Notes under the pieces: generated by a model
Databases searched by the model: none
What the model saw: the letters and a program-made list of their open reading frames with translations, nothing else
What the model was told of the DNA's origin: nothing
From: Alkalibacterium olivapovliticus
GTDB taxonomy: Bacteria > Bacillota > Bacilli > Lactobacillales > Carnobacteriaceae_A
Length of the DNA: 64,000 nucleotides
Direction of reading: 5' to 3'
Assembly (NCBI RefSeq): GCF_003003275.1
Contig: NZ_PVTO01000011.1
Span: forward strand, 1-64,000
Translations under genes and position numbers: made by a program
Shown: positions 35,620-44,452 of the stretch, one piece after another
How the letters are laid out: each line of letters opens with the position of its first letter
Position numbering within the stretch: the stretch's first letter is position 1

Positions 35620-35900
35620 GGACTAGTTCATACTGCTATCGACATAAGAACTAGTCACTAAAGCGCTATTGAGACCAGTTAATATTACTAAATTGAAGGA
35701 AGTGGTTCCAAAAGACGTATTGAAACTAGTTCTTTAACGATATCCTAATTAACTGGTCACTAAATGAGTTTTGTGACTACTTCTGTCAAAATCCATTTAG
35801 GAACTCACCTCAAAATCACTATAGTGACTAGTTAAAGAGTGTTAGAGTCTGCAACTAGTCTCAATAGTCTAAAGATAGTAAATGTAACGAGTACTAAAGT
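35620..35900. repeat. Field of degenerate ACTAGT-centred short repeats
   Basis: Units close to AACTAGTCACTAAA recur every 25-50 bases: at about 35621, 35649, 35672 (ACCAGTTAA), 35722, 35751 (AACTGGTCACTAAA), 35773, 35824, 35852 and 35886. The spacers are unrelated. I do not recognise the family; it is not a CRISPR, since the units are too short and not identical. Confidence 0.5.
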
Positions 35901-35940
35901 GTTAAATGTAAAATCAAGCGAACTATATGTTTCATTAAAC

Positions 35941-35993
35941 TCCTAAAAAATACACTCCCACAAAATATTCTAGTGAGAGTGTATTTTTTAGGA
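35941..35993. terminator. Bidirectional terminator for the ArsR-type regulator gene
   Basis: Two perfect 17-base arms (TCCTAAAAAATACACTC and its complement) flank a 19-base loop. Reading on the minus strand it lies just after the stop of the regulator gene at 36007. Confidence 0.8.
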
Positions 35994-36006
35994 GATGGTA
36001 TTTTTT

Positions 36007-36933
36007 TCAGACAGTCATACTCTCATCAGTCTGAGAATAATAAACTGTACTGATAATATCTTGATTATGATTTCCAAAATTTTTCCCGAATAGTGTCAAT
36101 CCACCAGCATATTTGGCGTCATCATCAACAGCTATTTTCAGTTTCATTAAGGGCTGAGTGAAATCAATGTCCTTAAGTGTCACATCAGATATAGAATCAC
36201 CATCAATCAACGTTTCATTCTTGTTGATGCGTAATATTTTCAGCAGACCATATTGACTATTCTCTTTGGGCCACCAGGCAGGGGTCATGCGACCGCGAAC
36301 ATCCGAAAAATTACCGGGCACAGTCCATGTACCGATGAGCGTATCATTCAGGTAAAAAGAGATGTCTGAAGGCCAATTATTATTAGATACAGGAAATTCA
36401 GATGATAATTCAAGACTGATTTCCAGAAGTTCCGGTTTTTCAGTTTCAGATAGTAAGTTCGGAAATTTGTATTCCACAAATCCTTTTGAGAACCACAGCA
36501 TGTCGGCATTCATTCGTTCCGCATTCATAAAGTGTTTGGGATCATCTAAATTCCCCACATAATGATCTTTAGTAGCTAAACCACAGGTGGGCTCAACATT
36601 AAAATCGGTAAAATGGCCCACTCTGATATTAGTTTTATGCTGTTCGAAATGGGGATATAATACCCGTGGAAAGCGAATGAAGAGCTGATCTATAGCTAAT
36701 GAACACATTTTCTGACTTCCGGCTTTCCCTGGTATGCGTTCAGTTTTTATTATATTTGCTTTCTCAAGCTGTTTAATATGACGGGTAACTATAGCGCTTG
36801 ACATATAGAGTTCATTTGCCAGTTCCTTTATGTTCCGTTCACGATCAGCAAGCAGATTGACGATTTTCAAACGTGTATCGCTGGCTAATGCCTCAAAAAT
36901 TGCCAGGGACTCAGTTGTTGTGCTGACTTCCAT
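36007..36933 (-). CDS. ArsR-type winged-helix regulator with a large C-terminal domain
   Basis: This 308-residue protein has an ArsR-like helix-turn-helix at about 9-75 (FEALASDTRLKIVNLLADRERNIKEL, split over two helices, then SSAIVTRHIKQLEKANII). ArsR proteins are normally about 100 residues, but here more than 200 residues follow. That part is rich in predicted beta strands (ISFYLNDTLIGTWTVPGNFS, GGLTLFGKNFGNH) and resembles a carbohydrate-binding jelly roll. No CxC metal site is seen in the DNA-binding part. It diverges from an ABC sugar importer operon and probably senses a sugar. GGGAGG precedes the ATG. Confidence 0.8.
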   Translation of the reverse strand: MEVSTTTESLAIFEALASDTRLKIVNLLADRERNIKELANELYMSSAIVTRHIKQLEKANIIKTERIPGKAGSQKMCSLAIDQLFIRFPRVLYPHFEQHKTNIRVGHFTDFNVEPTCGLATKDHYVGNLDDPKHFMNAERMNADMLWFSKGFVEYKFPNLLSETEKPELLEISLELSSEFPVSNNNWPSDISFYLNDTLIGTWTVPGNFSDVRGRMTPAWWPKENSQYGLLKILRINKNETLIDGDSISDVTLKDIDFTQPLMKLKIAVDDDAKYAGGLTLFGKNFGNHNQDIISTVYYSQTDESMTV

Positions 36934-37044
36934 TGTATTCCTCCCATTAGTAACCTTTTAGTTAAGTAAATAACCTCTCAGTCTAACTAACTCACTCTAA
37001 CCTGTACTCTTTGGTAAATCCATTATATAAAAGAAAGAAAAGGC

Positions 37045-37073
37045 TTGCAAGGTTTATTTAAAAGATATATTCT
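37045..37073 (+). promoter_or_regulatory. Promoter of the first ABC importer operon
   Basis: TTGCAA at 37045-37050 and TATTCT at 37068-37073 are 17 bases apart, about 80 bases before the binding-protein gene. Confidence 0.65.
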
Positions 37074-37108
37074 GAGTTTGTAAACGAAAGCCAAATATAA
37101 AATGGCAT

Positions 37109-37132
37109 TTAATTAACTGATTAGTTAATTAA
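37109..37132. promoter_or_regulatory. 24-base palindromic operator
   Basis: TTAATTAACT and AGTTAATTAA are exact complements around GATT. It lies between the promoter and the start of the importer operon. The half-site TTAGTTAA recurs at 36958-36965 beside the regulator start, so the ArsR-type regulator is the likely ligand of both. Confidence 0.7.
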
Positions 37133-37152
37133 TAAGATCAGGAGGAAACAAC

Positions 37153-38451
37153 ATGAAAAAACTATTAATGGGCACACTTTTATCAACTGCAGTACTATTG
37201 GCGGCATGTGGAAATGGAGATGCAGATACAACTGGGGATCCGGAAGAAGTACCAGAAGAAGCGGCAGATGCGACCGTTATTCGTTTCTTAAATGGGTTCA
37301 CCGGTGGGGACGGAGCATTCATGAAAGAGATCGTTGACAATTTTAACGATTCGCAAGAGGCGTATTTTGTTAATGAATTTCAGGAACCGGAACATTATAC
37401 TCAATTTAGAACAGGTGATTACGAGTTAGTCGTTATGCATGGTGTGAATTTGGAAACCTATAGTGCTGATGGACTAATCCAGCCCATTGATGGGATATTA
37501 GAAGATGTTGGTATGAGTATGGACGATTTTCATCCAGCTGCTGAGGATTTAGTTGGTCTGGAAGAGGGTCATTACGGTATTCCTTTAGACATTCACCCGT
37601 TAACAACCTTTTACAATAAAAACGTAACAGAAGAAGCACCGGAGACATATGAAGACCTTGTAGCTTTAAGTGCAGAATTGCAGGCAGAAAATGAAAATAT
37701 GTATGCAATGGGTATTCCGGATTCTGGTTTGATTGAATTTTATACTTTAACATTGGCAGCACAAAATAATGTAGATTTGCTGTCTGAAGATGGACGCTAT
37801 CTTGATTTCGCTCAAGAGGATCTGGCAGATGCTTTGTGGATCTTACACAACATGATTTATGAAGACAATATTTCACCGGCAGGGCTGGGTATTGATGGCG
37901 AGTTCCACGCTTTCATGCAGGATACTGAAGGCGATTCAGGCGGTAACCAGACTGCAGTGGCATTGACTGGTCCGTGGTATTATCAGGCTGTAAGTGATGC
38001 CTATGGTGATGATCTAGGTATTGCCTCCATCCCTCAATTAGGTGATCAGGTAGCCGTATACGGAAATTCACATGTTATCAGTCTAGCAGCAAGTGTTGAA
38101 GATGAAACGATGCTGGAAGGTATCTCAGCCTTTATGGAATTCCTGTATCAGCCGGAAAACTTATCTAACTGGGCAGCGTCTGGACAAGCTCCGCTTCATA
38201 CGGAAACAATGAATTATATTGAAGAAAATGTAGACGAGTACCCACTACCTTACCAGAACCAGCAGATGTTTGATGATTATGTCGCTGCACCGGCTGTCTA
38301 TCAGTTCGGAGAACAAATCAGATACATGAACGAGACCGTCATTGGACGTATTGTACGAGAAGAAAATCTAACACGTGAAGAATTAATGGAAGAACTGGAA
38401 AACGCTACAGGTGTAGCTCAGGAAATAGCTGATACAGCGCCTGATCAATAG
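37153..38451 (+). CDS. ABC transporter sugar-binding lipoprotein
   Basis: This 432-residue family 1 solute-binding protein has a lipoprotein signal peptide (MKKLLMGTLLSTAVLLAACG, lipidated Cys19) and an acidic linker, then a periplasmic-binding fold with FLNGFTGGDGAFMKEIVDNF, IPLDIHPLTTFYNK and a middle VALTGPWYYQAV. It should capture an oligosaccharide outside the cell and pass it to the two permeases encoded downstream. AGGAGG precedes the ATG. A hairpin follows the gene, which would let it be made in excess over the permeases. Confidence 0.9.
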   Translation: MKKLLMGTLLSTAVLLAACGNGDADTTGDPEEVPEEAADATVIRFLNGFTGGDGAFMKEIVDNFNDSQEAYFVNEFQEPEHYTQFRTGDYELVVMHGVNLETYSADGLIQPIDGILEDVGMSMDDFHPAAEDLVGLEEGHYGIPLDIHPLTTFYNKNVTEEAPETYEDLVALSAELQAENENMYAMGIPDSGLIEFYTLTLAAQNNVDLLSEDGRYLDFAQEDLADALWILHNMIYEDNISPAGLGIDGEFHAFMQDTEGDSGGNQTAVALTGPWYYQAVSDAYGDDLGIASIPQLGDQVAVYGNSHVISLAASVEDETMLEGISAFMEFLYQPENLSNWAASGQAPLHTETMNYIEENVDEYPLPYQNQQMFDDYVAAPAVYQFGEQIRYMNETVIGRIVREENLTREELMEELENATGVAQEIADTAPDQ

Positions 38452-38462
38452 AAAGTAGAGTG

Positions 38463-38503
38463 GGTCTTTCAGTTAAGTCTTGGACTGACTGAAAGACCTT
38501 TTT
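38463..38503 (+). terminator. Intra-operon hairpin, likely partial terminator
   Basis: Stem GGTCTTTCAGT with ACTGAAAGACC is followed by five T residues, between the binding-protein gene and the first permease gene. It probably reduces transcription of the downstream genes. Confidence 0.75.
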
Positions 38504-38519
38504 CTTAGGAGGAAAAATC

Positions 38520-39407
38520 TTGAAAATTTCTAAAACAGTATCATCGCTTATGTTTTTACCCTTTTTACTCTTTTTTATTCTTTTCTGGATGATCCCATTC
38601 CTTTACGGACTTTATGTCAGTTTTCACAGCTGGACAGTTTCTGGAGGAAACGGTGGATTTGTTGGATTGGATAATTATATTCGTATTTTAAGTCCTGGCA
38701 ATATGTACCATGATTCGTTCATGAATGCCTTGGGGAATACATTATACTTTGTAGTCATCAGTTTAGTACCATTAGTAGTCTTTGCATTACTGCTGGCATT
38801 GCTGATTGAGAACATTCCTGGAAAACTAAAAGTGTTCTTCAGAACAGTTTTCTTCATATCTTATGCCGTTTCTGTAACGGCCGTATCTGCTATTTTTAAA
38901 TGGTTGTTTACAGGGAATGGCGGGTATATCAATAATGTACTGCAGGGATTTGGACTTGATTCTATTGGATGGCTGAATAATCAGCCCTATGCATGGATAG
39001 CTGTACTAGCAGCGACAGTCTGGTGGACAATCGGTTATAACATGATACTGTTCGTTAATGCACTGGATGAAGTGGATGACAGCTTATACGAAGCGGCTTC
39101 TCTTGATGGTGCTAACGCATGGCAGCGATTCTGGAATGTCACTTTTCCATCAATTAAAGGGGTATTCGTGTTTGTCACGATCATAACCGTCATTGCGTCA
39201 TTCAACTTATATGGTCAGACGTTACTTATTACTGAAGGTGGGCCGGCCAGAAGCACGATGTCATTGACGATGATTATTCAAAACACGATATTTAGTCAGA
39301 ATAATCTCGGAATGGGATCGGCAATGGCTATATTAATGGGAATTATTATGGTGTTTATTACACTGGTTCAATTTTTGATCGGATTCAGAAAGGATGACAA
39401 TGCATAA
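38520..39407 (+). CDS. ABC sugar permease, MalF type
   Basis: This 295-residue membrane protein has six membrane segments and the EAA loop EAASLDGANAWQRFWNVTFP that docks to the ATPase. The start is TTG 38520 with AGGAGG about eight bases upstream. It overlaps the next permease gene by one base. Together they should import an oligosaccharide; the ATPase is not encoded in this window. Confidence 0.9.
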   Translation: MKISKTVSSLMFLPFLLFFILFWMIPFLYGLYVSFHSWTVSGGNGGFVGLDNYIRILSPGNMYHDSFMNALGNTLYFVVISLVPLVVFALLLALLIENIPGKLKVFFRTVFFISYAVSVTAVSAIFKWLFTGNGGYINNVLQGFGLDSIGWLNNQPYAWIAVLAATVWWTIGYNMILFVNALDEVDDSLYEAASLDGANAWQRFWNVTFPSIKGVFVFVTIITVIASFNLYGQTLLITEGGPARSTMSLTMIIQNTIFSQNNLGMGSAMAILMGIIMVFITLVQFLIGFRKDDNA

Positions 39408-40240
39408 TGAAACAGACAAAAAAAGTAAAAGTCATATTAGTTATCATCGCATCCATTATTTCTCTTATATTTATATTCCCATTGTTCTGGATGTTTTTCA
39501 CCTCGTTTAAAGGCATGGCCGAGTCTATCAGCAGTGCCCGTTTACTGCCTCGAAACTGGACGACTGGAAACTTTGTGGAACTCTTTACTGTTGATGCGGC
39601 CAGTGCTCCTATTATGAGATGGTTATTTAATACAGCTTTTATCAGTATAGGGGGAACTGCACTGGTAATCATAACGAATACGCTGGCTGCTTATTCCATA
39701 GCTAGACTGAATTTACCGGCTAAGCGCTTGTTCATGTTTATTATCGTTGCTTCCATGACCGTTCCCGGAATAGTTATTGTCTTCCCTCGTTATTTCAATT
39801 TTAGAGATATGGGACTGCTGGACACATTTGCTCCGCTCATACTTCCTTATGCAGCGAGTACGCTTGGTGTCTTTTTAATCTACAGCTTCCTTCGCAATTT
39901 CCCGAGGGATTTAGAAGAAGCGGCTTATATTGATGGAGCAAATCAGCTTCAAATATTAAGGCATGTGGTCTTTCCTTCTATAAAACCAGTGGTAGCGACC
40001 TTATCTGTCATTACATTCATACTGATTTATAATGATTTCCTTTGGCCATTACTGGTTACGAATTCAGCTGAAATGAGAACAGTAACTGTTGGAATTGCCA
40101 ATCTCGTTCAGGGTGCGAATTTTGTGAACCCCGGGAAAATGATGGCATCGACCTTAATTGCAACAGTACCAGCTCTGCTGATATTTATATTTGCAAACCG
40201 GTACTTTGTTAAAGGAGTCAATTCTACAGGACTAAAATAA
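39407..40240 (+). CDS. ABC sugar permease, MalG type
   Basis: This 277-residue partner permease has the EAA loop EAAYIDGANQLQILRHVVFP and about six membrane segments. It starts on the last base of the preceding stop codon (TAATG). It ends FVKGVNSTGLK, the usual MalG-type tail. Glycosidase genes for the imported substrate follow at once. Confidence 0.9.
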   Translation: MKQTKKVKVILVIIASIISLIFIFPLFWMFFTSFKGMAESISSARLLPRNWTTGNFVELFTVDAASAPIMRWLFNTAFISIGGTALVIITNTLAAYSIARLNLPAKRLFMFIIVASMTVPGIVIVFPRYFNFRDMGLLDTFAPLILPYAASTLGVFLIYSFLRNFPRDLEEAAYIDGANQLQILRHVVFPSIKPVVATLSVITFILIYNDFLWPLLVTNSAEMRTVTVGIANLVQGANFVNPGKMMASTLIATVPALLIFIFANRYFVKGVNSTGLK

Positions 40241-40264
40241 GATAATTGAATGAGGAGAGACATT

Positions 40265-42046
40265 ATGAATAGAACAGAATACCCTAGACCCCAGATGGTT
40301 AGAGATAAATGGACAAATCTTAATGGCGAATGGCAATTTGCTTTTGACGATGAAAATAAAGGGTTGTCAGAAGAATGGTTCAAACTCGATCAGATAGCTG
40401 ATCAAACTATACAAGTTCCTTTTGTGTATCAATCAGAATTGAGTGGTATAAATAATCAGGATAATCATGAAATCGTCTGGTATCAGAAGAAAGTGACTAT
40501 TCCAGAAGAGTATAAAAACAAGGAACTGATTTTACATTTTGGAGCTGTTGACTATGTTAGTACTGTCTTTGTAAATGGTCATAAAGTAGGTGAACACAAA
40601 GGAGGACATACGTCGTTTTCATTTAATATCACTCCGTTTTTGACTGAGGAATCTGCGACCATCGCTTTACGCGTATTCGATCCCAGAAAAGAAGAGTCGA
40701 TTCCCAGAGGAAAACAAACGTGGGAGGATGAACCGAACTCTATCTGGTATACCAACTCGACTGGTATATGGCAGACAGTCTGGATCGAAGCAGTCAGCAG
40801 TCAGCATATACAGTCACTTCGATTTACTTCAGATATTGATAAAGGACAGATCAACTGTAAAACGATTTTCAATCAATACTTAAGTGATGTTGAACTGGAA
40901 TATATGATTTCATACAAAGGAGAACAAGTACTGAAAAGCCGGTTTGAGGTATCTTCTTCCTCTCACAATGTAACGTTTGATTTACATCAGGGATCAATAT
41001 TCAGAACATCTCATCACGACAATGGCTGGCATTGGACGCCGGAAGATCCTAATCTTTTTGATATTGAAATCAAACTGATTCATGGGGGAAATATAATCGA
41101 TAAAGTATTGTCTTATTTCGGTATGCGAAAAGTCCATACTGAAAATGGTCAGATATATTTAAATAATAAGCCTTATTATCAGAAACTGGTATTAGATCAG
41201 GGCTACTGGCCGAAATCATTAATGACAGCACCAAGTGACGAAGCGCTCAAGAGAGACATTGCCGTAGCAAAAGAAATGGGCTTCAATGGCTGTAGAAAAC
41301 ACCAGAAAGTAGAAGACCCTCGTTTTTTATATTGGGCAGATCAGATAGGCTACCTCGTATGGGGTGAATCAGCTTCAGCACATTACTTTGATGAGACAGC
41401 GGTACCTTTGATCACTAATGAATGGCTAGAGGTAATGGAACGAGATTACAATCATCCTTCAATCGTTGCATGGGTGCCATTTAATGAAAGCTGGGGTATA
41501 AATGATATTGGAAGAGACAGGCAGCAGCAGCATTATACTCAGGCCTTATACCATCTGATTCATTCAATAGATACGACAAGACCCGTAATCTCAAATGACG
41601 GATGGGAAATGACAGAATCTGATATTGGCGCCATTCATCACTACGGACACGGGGAAATGAACGATACAGATAAATACGCCAGATTTAAGCAGGATCTGAA
41701 AACCAAAGACGCTATATTGCAATCTAAACCTGCTGACCGGGCTATATACGCTGACGGCTTTGAACACCAGGGAGAGCCTATTCTGCTGACGGAGTTTGGA
41801 GGAATTGGGTATAAAAAAGATGATCAGGATGGCTGGGGCTATTCTTCAGTTGATAACGATGATGCGTTTATTTCTGAATATAAACGCGTTCTGGAGGCCG
41901 TTTATGAATCAGAAGCACTAGCCGGTTTCTGTTATACCCAACTCTATGATGTTGAACAAGAAATCAATGGGTTGTTGACCTATCATCGCGAACCAAAAGT
42001 AGAGACAAGTATTATCAAAGCAATTAATGACAATGATTCAATGTAG
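40265..42046 (+). CDS. GH2 glycoside hydrolase
   Basis: This 593-residue enzyme has the GH2 layout: an N-terminal sugar-binding jelly roll (LNGEWQFAFDDENKGL, FVNGHKVGEHKGGHTSF), an Ig-like domain, and a TIM barrel from about 310. The acid/base Glu is in VPFNESWG and the nucleophile Glu in LLTEFGGIGY. The family cleaves beta-galactosides, beta-glucuronides or alpha-arabinosides; the shorter length (LacZ has about 1020) points away from classic lactase. It lacks a signal peptide, so it acts on imported sugar. I chose ATG 40265 after GAGGAGAGA; an upstream in-frame ATG at 40250 overlaps that site. Confidence 0.87.
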   Translation: MNRTEYPRPQMVRDKWTNLNGEWQFAFDDENKGLSEEWFKLDQIADQTIQVPFVYQSELSGINNQDNHEIVWYQKKVTIPEEYKNKELILHFGAVDYVSTVFVNGHKVGEHKGGHTSFSFNITPFLTEESATIALRVFDPRKEESIPRGKQTWEDEPNSIWYTNSTGIWQTVWIEAVSSQHIQSLRFTSDIDKGQINCKTIFNQYLSDVELEYMISYKGEQVLKSRFEVSSSSHNVTFDLHQGSIFRTSHHDNGWHWTPEDPNLFDIEIKLIHGGNIIDKVLSYFGMRKVHTENGQIYLNNKPYYQKLVLDQGYWPKSLMTAPSDEALKRDIAVAKEMGFNGCRKHQKVEDPRFLYWADQIGYLVWGESASAHYFDETAVPLITNEWLEVMERDYNHPSIVAWVPFNESWGINDIGRDRQQQHYTQALYHLIHSIDTTRPVISNDGWEMTESDIGAIHHYGHGEMNDTDKYARFKQDLKTKDAILQSKPADRAIYADGFEHQGEPILLTEFGGIGYKKDDQDGWGYSSVDNDDAFISEYKRVLEAVYESEALAGFCYTQLYDVEQEINGLLTYHREPKVETSIIKAINDNDSM

Positions 42047-42057
42047 TGGAGGTCACT

Positions 42058-43290
42058 ATGAAAAATGATCAATTTAAATGGGCAGTTGGAATAGAAAATA
42101 CATTCGTTACTCAAATCGCTAAAGGAGAACGGGCACTAGATGAATATGAGTTGACTCAACATTACGATAACTGGGAGGCTGATTTAAATCTTGCTCGTGA
42201 GTCTGGAGCAAGTATGATCAGGTACGGGATTCCCTGGTACAAAGTTGAACAAAATCCGGATGAATTCAATTGGGATTGGACAGACCAAGTAATGGGCTAT
42301 TTCAAACGTCATCCATCTCTAACACCTATTATAGATCTTGTTCATTATGGGACACCGCATTGGTTGACAAACGAATTTGCAAATGGACACTACCCAAAGA
42401 TGGTCGCCCGTTTTGCAAAGGCATTTGCTGAAAGATACGGTGAATTTATCAAGTATTATACGCCTTTAAATGAACCATATGTCACGGCAGAATTTAGTGG
42501 ACTGAATTCTGTCTGGCCACCTTATCTTGAAGGGCTAGCTGGTTTCTATCAGATCATGACACAAGTATCAAAAGGGATTATATTAACTCAACAAGCGATT
42601 AAATCAGTTGTGACAGATGCTGTATTTATACATGTCGATGCCACTAAGCGTTATGTTACACATGAGGAGAGGTTGAACTCCGAAGTTGTTTTATGGAATG
42701 AGAACCGATTTGTTATGTGGGAACTAGTGCAGGGATGCATCAACAGTGAGCATCCACTTTACGACTTTATGATTACCTATGGTGTAACACCTGAAACACT
42801 GGAATGGTTTTTAAGCCATCCTGTTGAACCCGACATTGTTGGCTTAAATTATTATCCTCAGTTCAGTGTTCACAGCATTTCCAGAGATTCCAAAGGGCAT
42901 ATTGTCTTCCCTCATGTCATGGGAACAGGTAAAGACTTTAAAGAAATAGCAGCAGAAGCATTCAAACGCTACAAGAAACCCGTTATGATAACTGAGACAA
43001 GCTTCAGAGGAAGTGAAGAAGAGCGTATTTCTTGGCTTAATAGTATTCTTGAAGCCTGTAAAGAACTGAATGAGGAGGGGATCCCCATAGTTGGATTAAC
43101 CTGGTTCCCATTTTTTGACTTAGTGGACTGGGGCTACCGCACTTCTGGAAAGTCAGTGGAAGATGAGCTTCTGCCTTTTGGTCTTTATTCATTGGAGAGC
43201 AAAGATGGAAAGTTGAACAGAAAAAAGAATCGAGTTGCAGATGCATTTGAAGACTTAATTCGCTATCATAATGAAGGAGGCGAACGATGA
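42058..43290 (+). CDS. GH1-like glycoside hydrolase (clan GH-A)
   Basis: This 410-residue TIM-barrel enzyme has the acid/base in TPLNEPYVTAEF and the nucleophile in MITETSFRG, the spacing expected for clan GH-A. It is shorter than typical GH1 proteins of about 470 residues and lacks the GH1 WSLxDNFEW block, showing LTWFPFFDLVDWGY instead, so it may belong to a divergent branch. It is cytosolic. I chose ATG 42058 behind GGAGG; GTG 42046 would include that site. Its last four bases overlap the next gene. Substrate inferred: a beta-linked oligosaccharide from the same importer. Confidence 0.75.
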   Translation: MKNDQFKWAVGIENTFVTQIAKGERALDEYELTQHYDNWEADLNLARESGASMIRYGIPWYKVEQNPDEFNWDWTDQVMGYFKRHPSLTPIIDLVHYGTPHWLTNEFANGHYPKMVARFAKAFAERYGEFIKYYTPLNEPYVTAEFSGLNSVWPPYLEGLAGFYQIMTQVSKGIILTQQAIKSVVTDAVFIHVDATKRYVTHEERLNSEVVLWNENRFVMWELVQGCINSEHPLYDFMITYGVTPETLEWFLSHPVEPDIVGLNYYPQFSVHSISRDSKGHIVFPHVMGTGKDFKEIAAEAFKRYKKPVMITETSFRGSEEERISWLNSILEACKELNEEGIPIVGLTWFPFFDLVDWGYRTSGKSVEDELLPFGLYSLESKDGKLNRKKNRVADAFEDLIRYHNEGGER

Positions 43291-44300
43291 AAAAGGTCAT
43301 TTTTTCGTTAGCACTAGCTCTGTTTATATTAGGAGGATGTGATCAATTGGAAAATAATCAGGAAAAAGTCACGTACCAGAACCCAGTAGGAGAAATGCTT
43401 GATATTGGAGATCCTTATGTTTTGAAAGTTGAGGATACGTATTATATGTATGCAACTTCAGTCCCTCATGCAGGTTTTAGAGTATGGGAGTCACGTAATT
43501 TAGTCGACTGGGAAGAAGCCGGAATGGCTTACGACCATAGAGACCACGAAGAAAAATGGGCACAATATGACTTTTGGGCACCTGAAGTCATTGAACATAA
43601 CGGGACATTTTACATGGTTTACAGTGCCAGAGATTATACGGGCAGTCTGAAGATGGCTATTGCAACCAGTGATTCTCCGACGGGTCCATTTACAGATGCA
43701 ACTGTCGGCCTTATCGATCGTCCTGGATCGTTTATCGATGGGCATATTTTTATAGACGATGACGGAACTCCCTATCTTTATTATGTAGAAGACAATCACG
43801 AGAACATTATAGATGGAAAGCATATCAGTCATATTTATGTTCAGGAAATGACAGAGGATTTACTTCATGTTACGGGAGAACCACACTTTATCCTTGAACC
43901 AGATCAGGCATGGGAAAACCCGGACGGCGACTTTCAGTGGAACGAAGGCCCATTTGTTGTAAAGCACGAGGATTTATATTACCTCATGTATTCGGCTAAC
44001 TTTTATGCCAGTTCTGATTATGCCATTGGGTATGCAGTTTCAGATAATCCGATAGGGCCATTTGAAAAAAGTGAATCGAACCCGATTTTATCGAAAGACA
44101 TGGAAAACGGGATATCCGGTCCGGGACACAATAGTGTGACAGTGGGTCTTGATGATGAAACGTTATATGCGGTTTATCACATTCATACAGATCCGGAAAA
44201 CCCTAGTGGAGATAGAAGACCAGCTATCGACCGATTGTATTTTGAAGACGGAGAGATGAAAATAGAAGGACCAACTAGTGATGAACAGGAACTGAGATGA
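43287..44300 (+). CDS. GH43 family lipoprotein (arabinosidase/xylosidase type)
   Basis: This 337-residue five-bladed beta-propeller enzyme has a lipoprotein signal (LFILGGC, Cys18), so it is anchored outside the cell. Expected GH43 catalytic residues: Asp in DIGDPYVLK, Asp in SFIDGHIFIDDDG and Glu in WNEGPFVVKHE. The family releases arabinose or xylose from plant polysaccharides. It overlaps the GH1-like gene by ATGA and closes the operon, with a terminator following. An outside enzyme trimming side chains, then import and cytosolic GH2 and GH1-like cleavage, makes a coherent pathway. Confidence 0.87.
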   Translation: MKKVIFSLALALFILGGCDQLENNQEKVTYQNPVGEMLDIGDPYVLKVEDTYYMYATSVPHAGFRVWESRNLVDWEEAGMAYDHRDHEEKWAQYDFWAPEVIEHNGTFYMVYSARDYTGSLKMAIATSDSPTGPFTDATVGLIDRPGSFIDGHIFIDDDGTPYLYYVEDNHENIIDGKHISHIYVQEMTEDLLHVTGEPHFILEPDQAWENPDGDFQWNEGPFVVKHEDLYYLMYSANFYASSDYAIGYAVSDNPIGPFEKSESNPILSKDMENGISGPGHNSVTVGLDDETLYAVYHIHTDPENPSGDRRPAIDRLYFEDGEMKIEGPTSDEQELR

Positions 44301-44310
44301 TTCAATGTGA

Positions 44311-44337
44311 GGCTACCTTAGCGGGTGGCCTTTTTTT
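44311..44337 (+). terminator. Intrinsic terminator
   Basis: Stem GGCTACC with GGTGGCC (one G-T pair) and seven T residues, just after the GH43 gene. Confidence 0.8.
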
Positions 44338-44452
44338 CAAAAAAAGGTTATTAACAGAGAAGATATTATTAAAAAGACGAATCTAACACATTGATTTTAT
44401 AGTAAGGAATGATAAGCTGTAAGAGATTACAATAAGAAAGGACTGTTAATAT

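Larger units (their letters stand above)
35248..36006. other. 759-base non-coding region full of short repeats and hairpins
   Basis: No gene is supported. It contains a terminator (35277-35320), an overlapping perfect inverted repeat (35311-35356), a 9-base hairpin (35591-35615), a field of short ACTAGT-centred repeats (about 35620-35900) and a bidirectional terminator (35941-35993). Confidence 0.6.

Noticed and set aside
35620..35900. Possible CRISPR array
   Set aside because: The repeated units are only 8-14 bases, vary in sequence and orientation and are unevenly spaced. No cas gene is in the window.
40250..40264. Upstream ATG of the GH2 gene
   Set aside because: It overlaps the Shine-Dalgarno that serves ATG 40265, and the conserved N-terminus begins at the latter.
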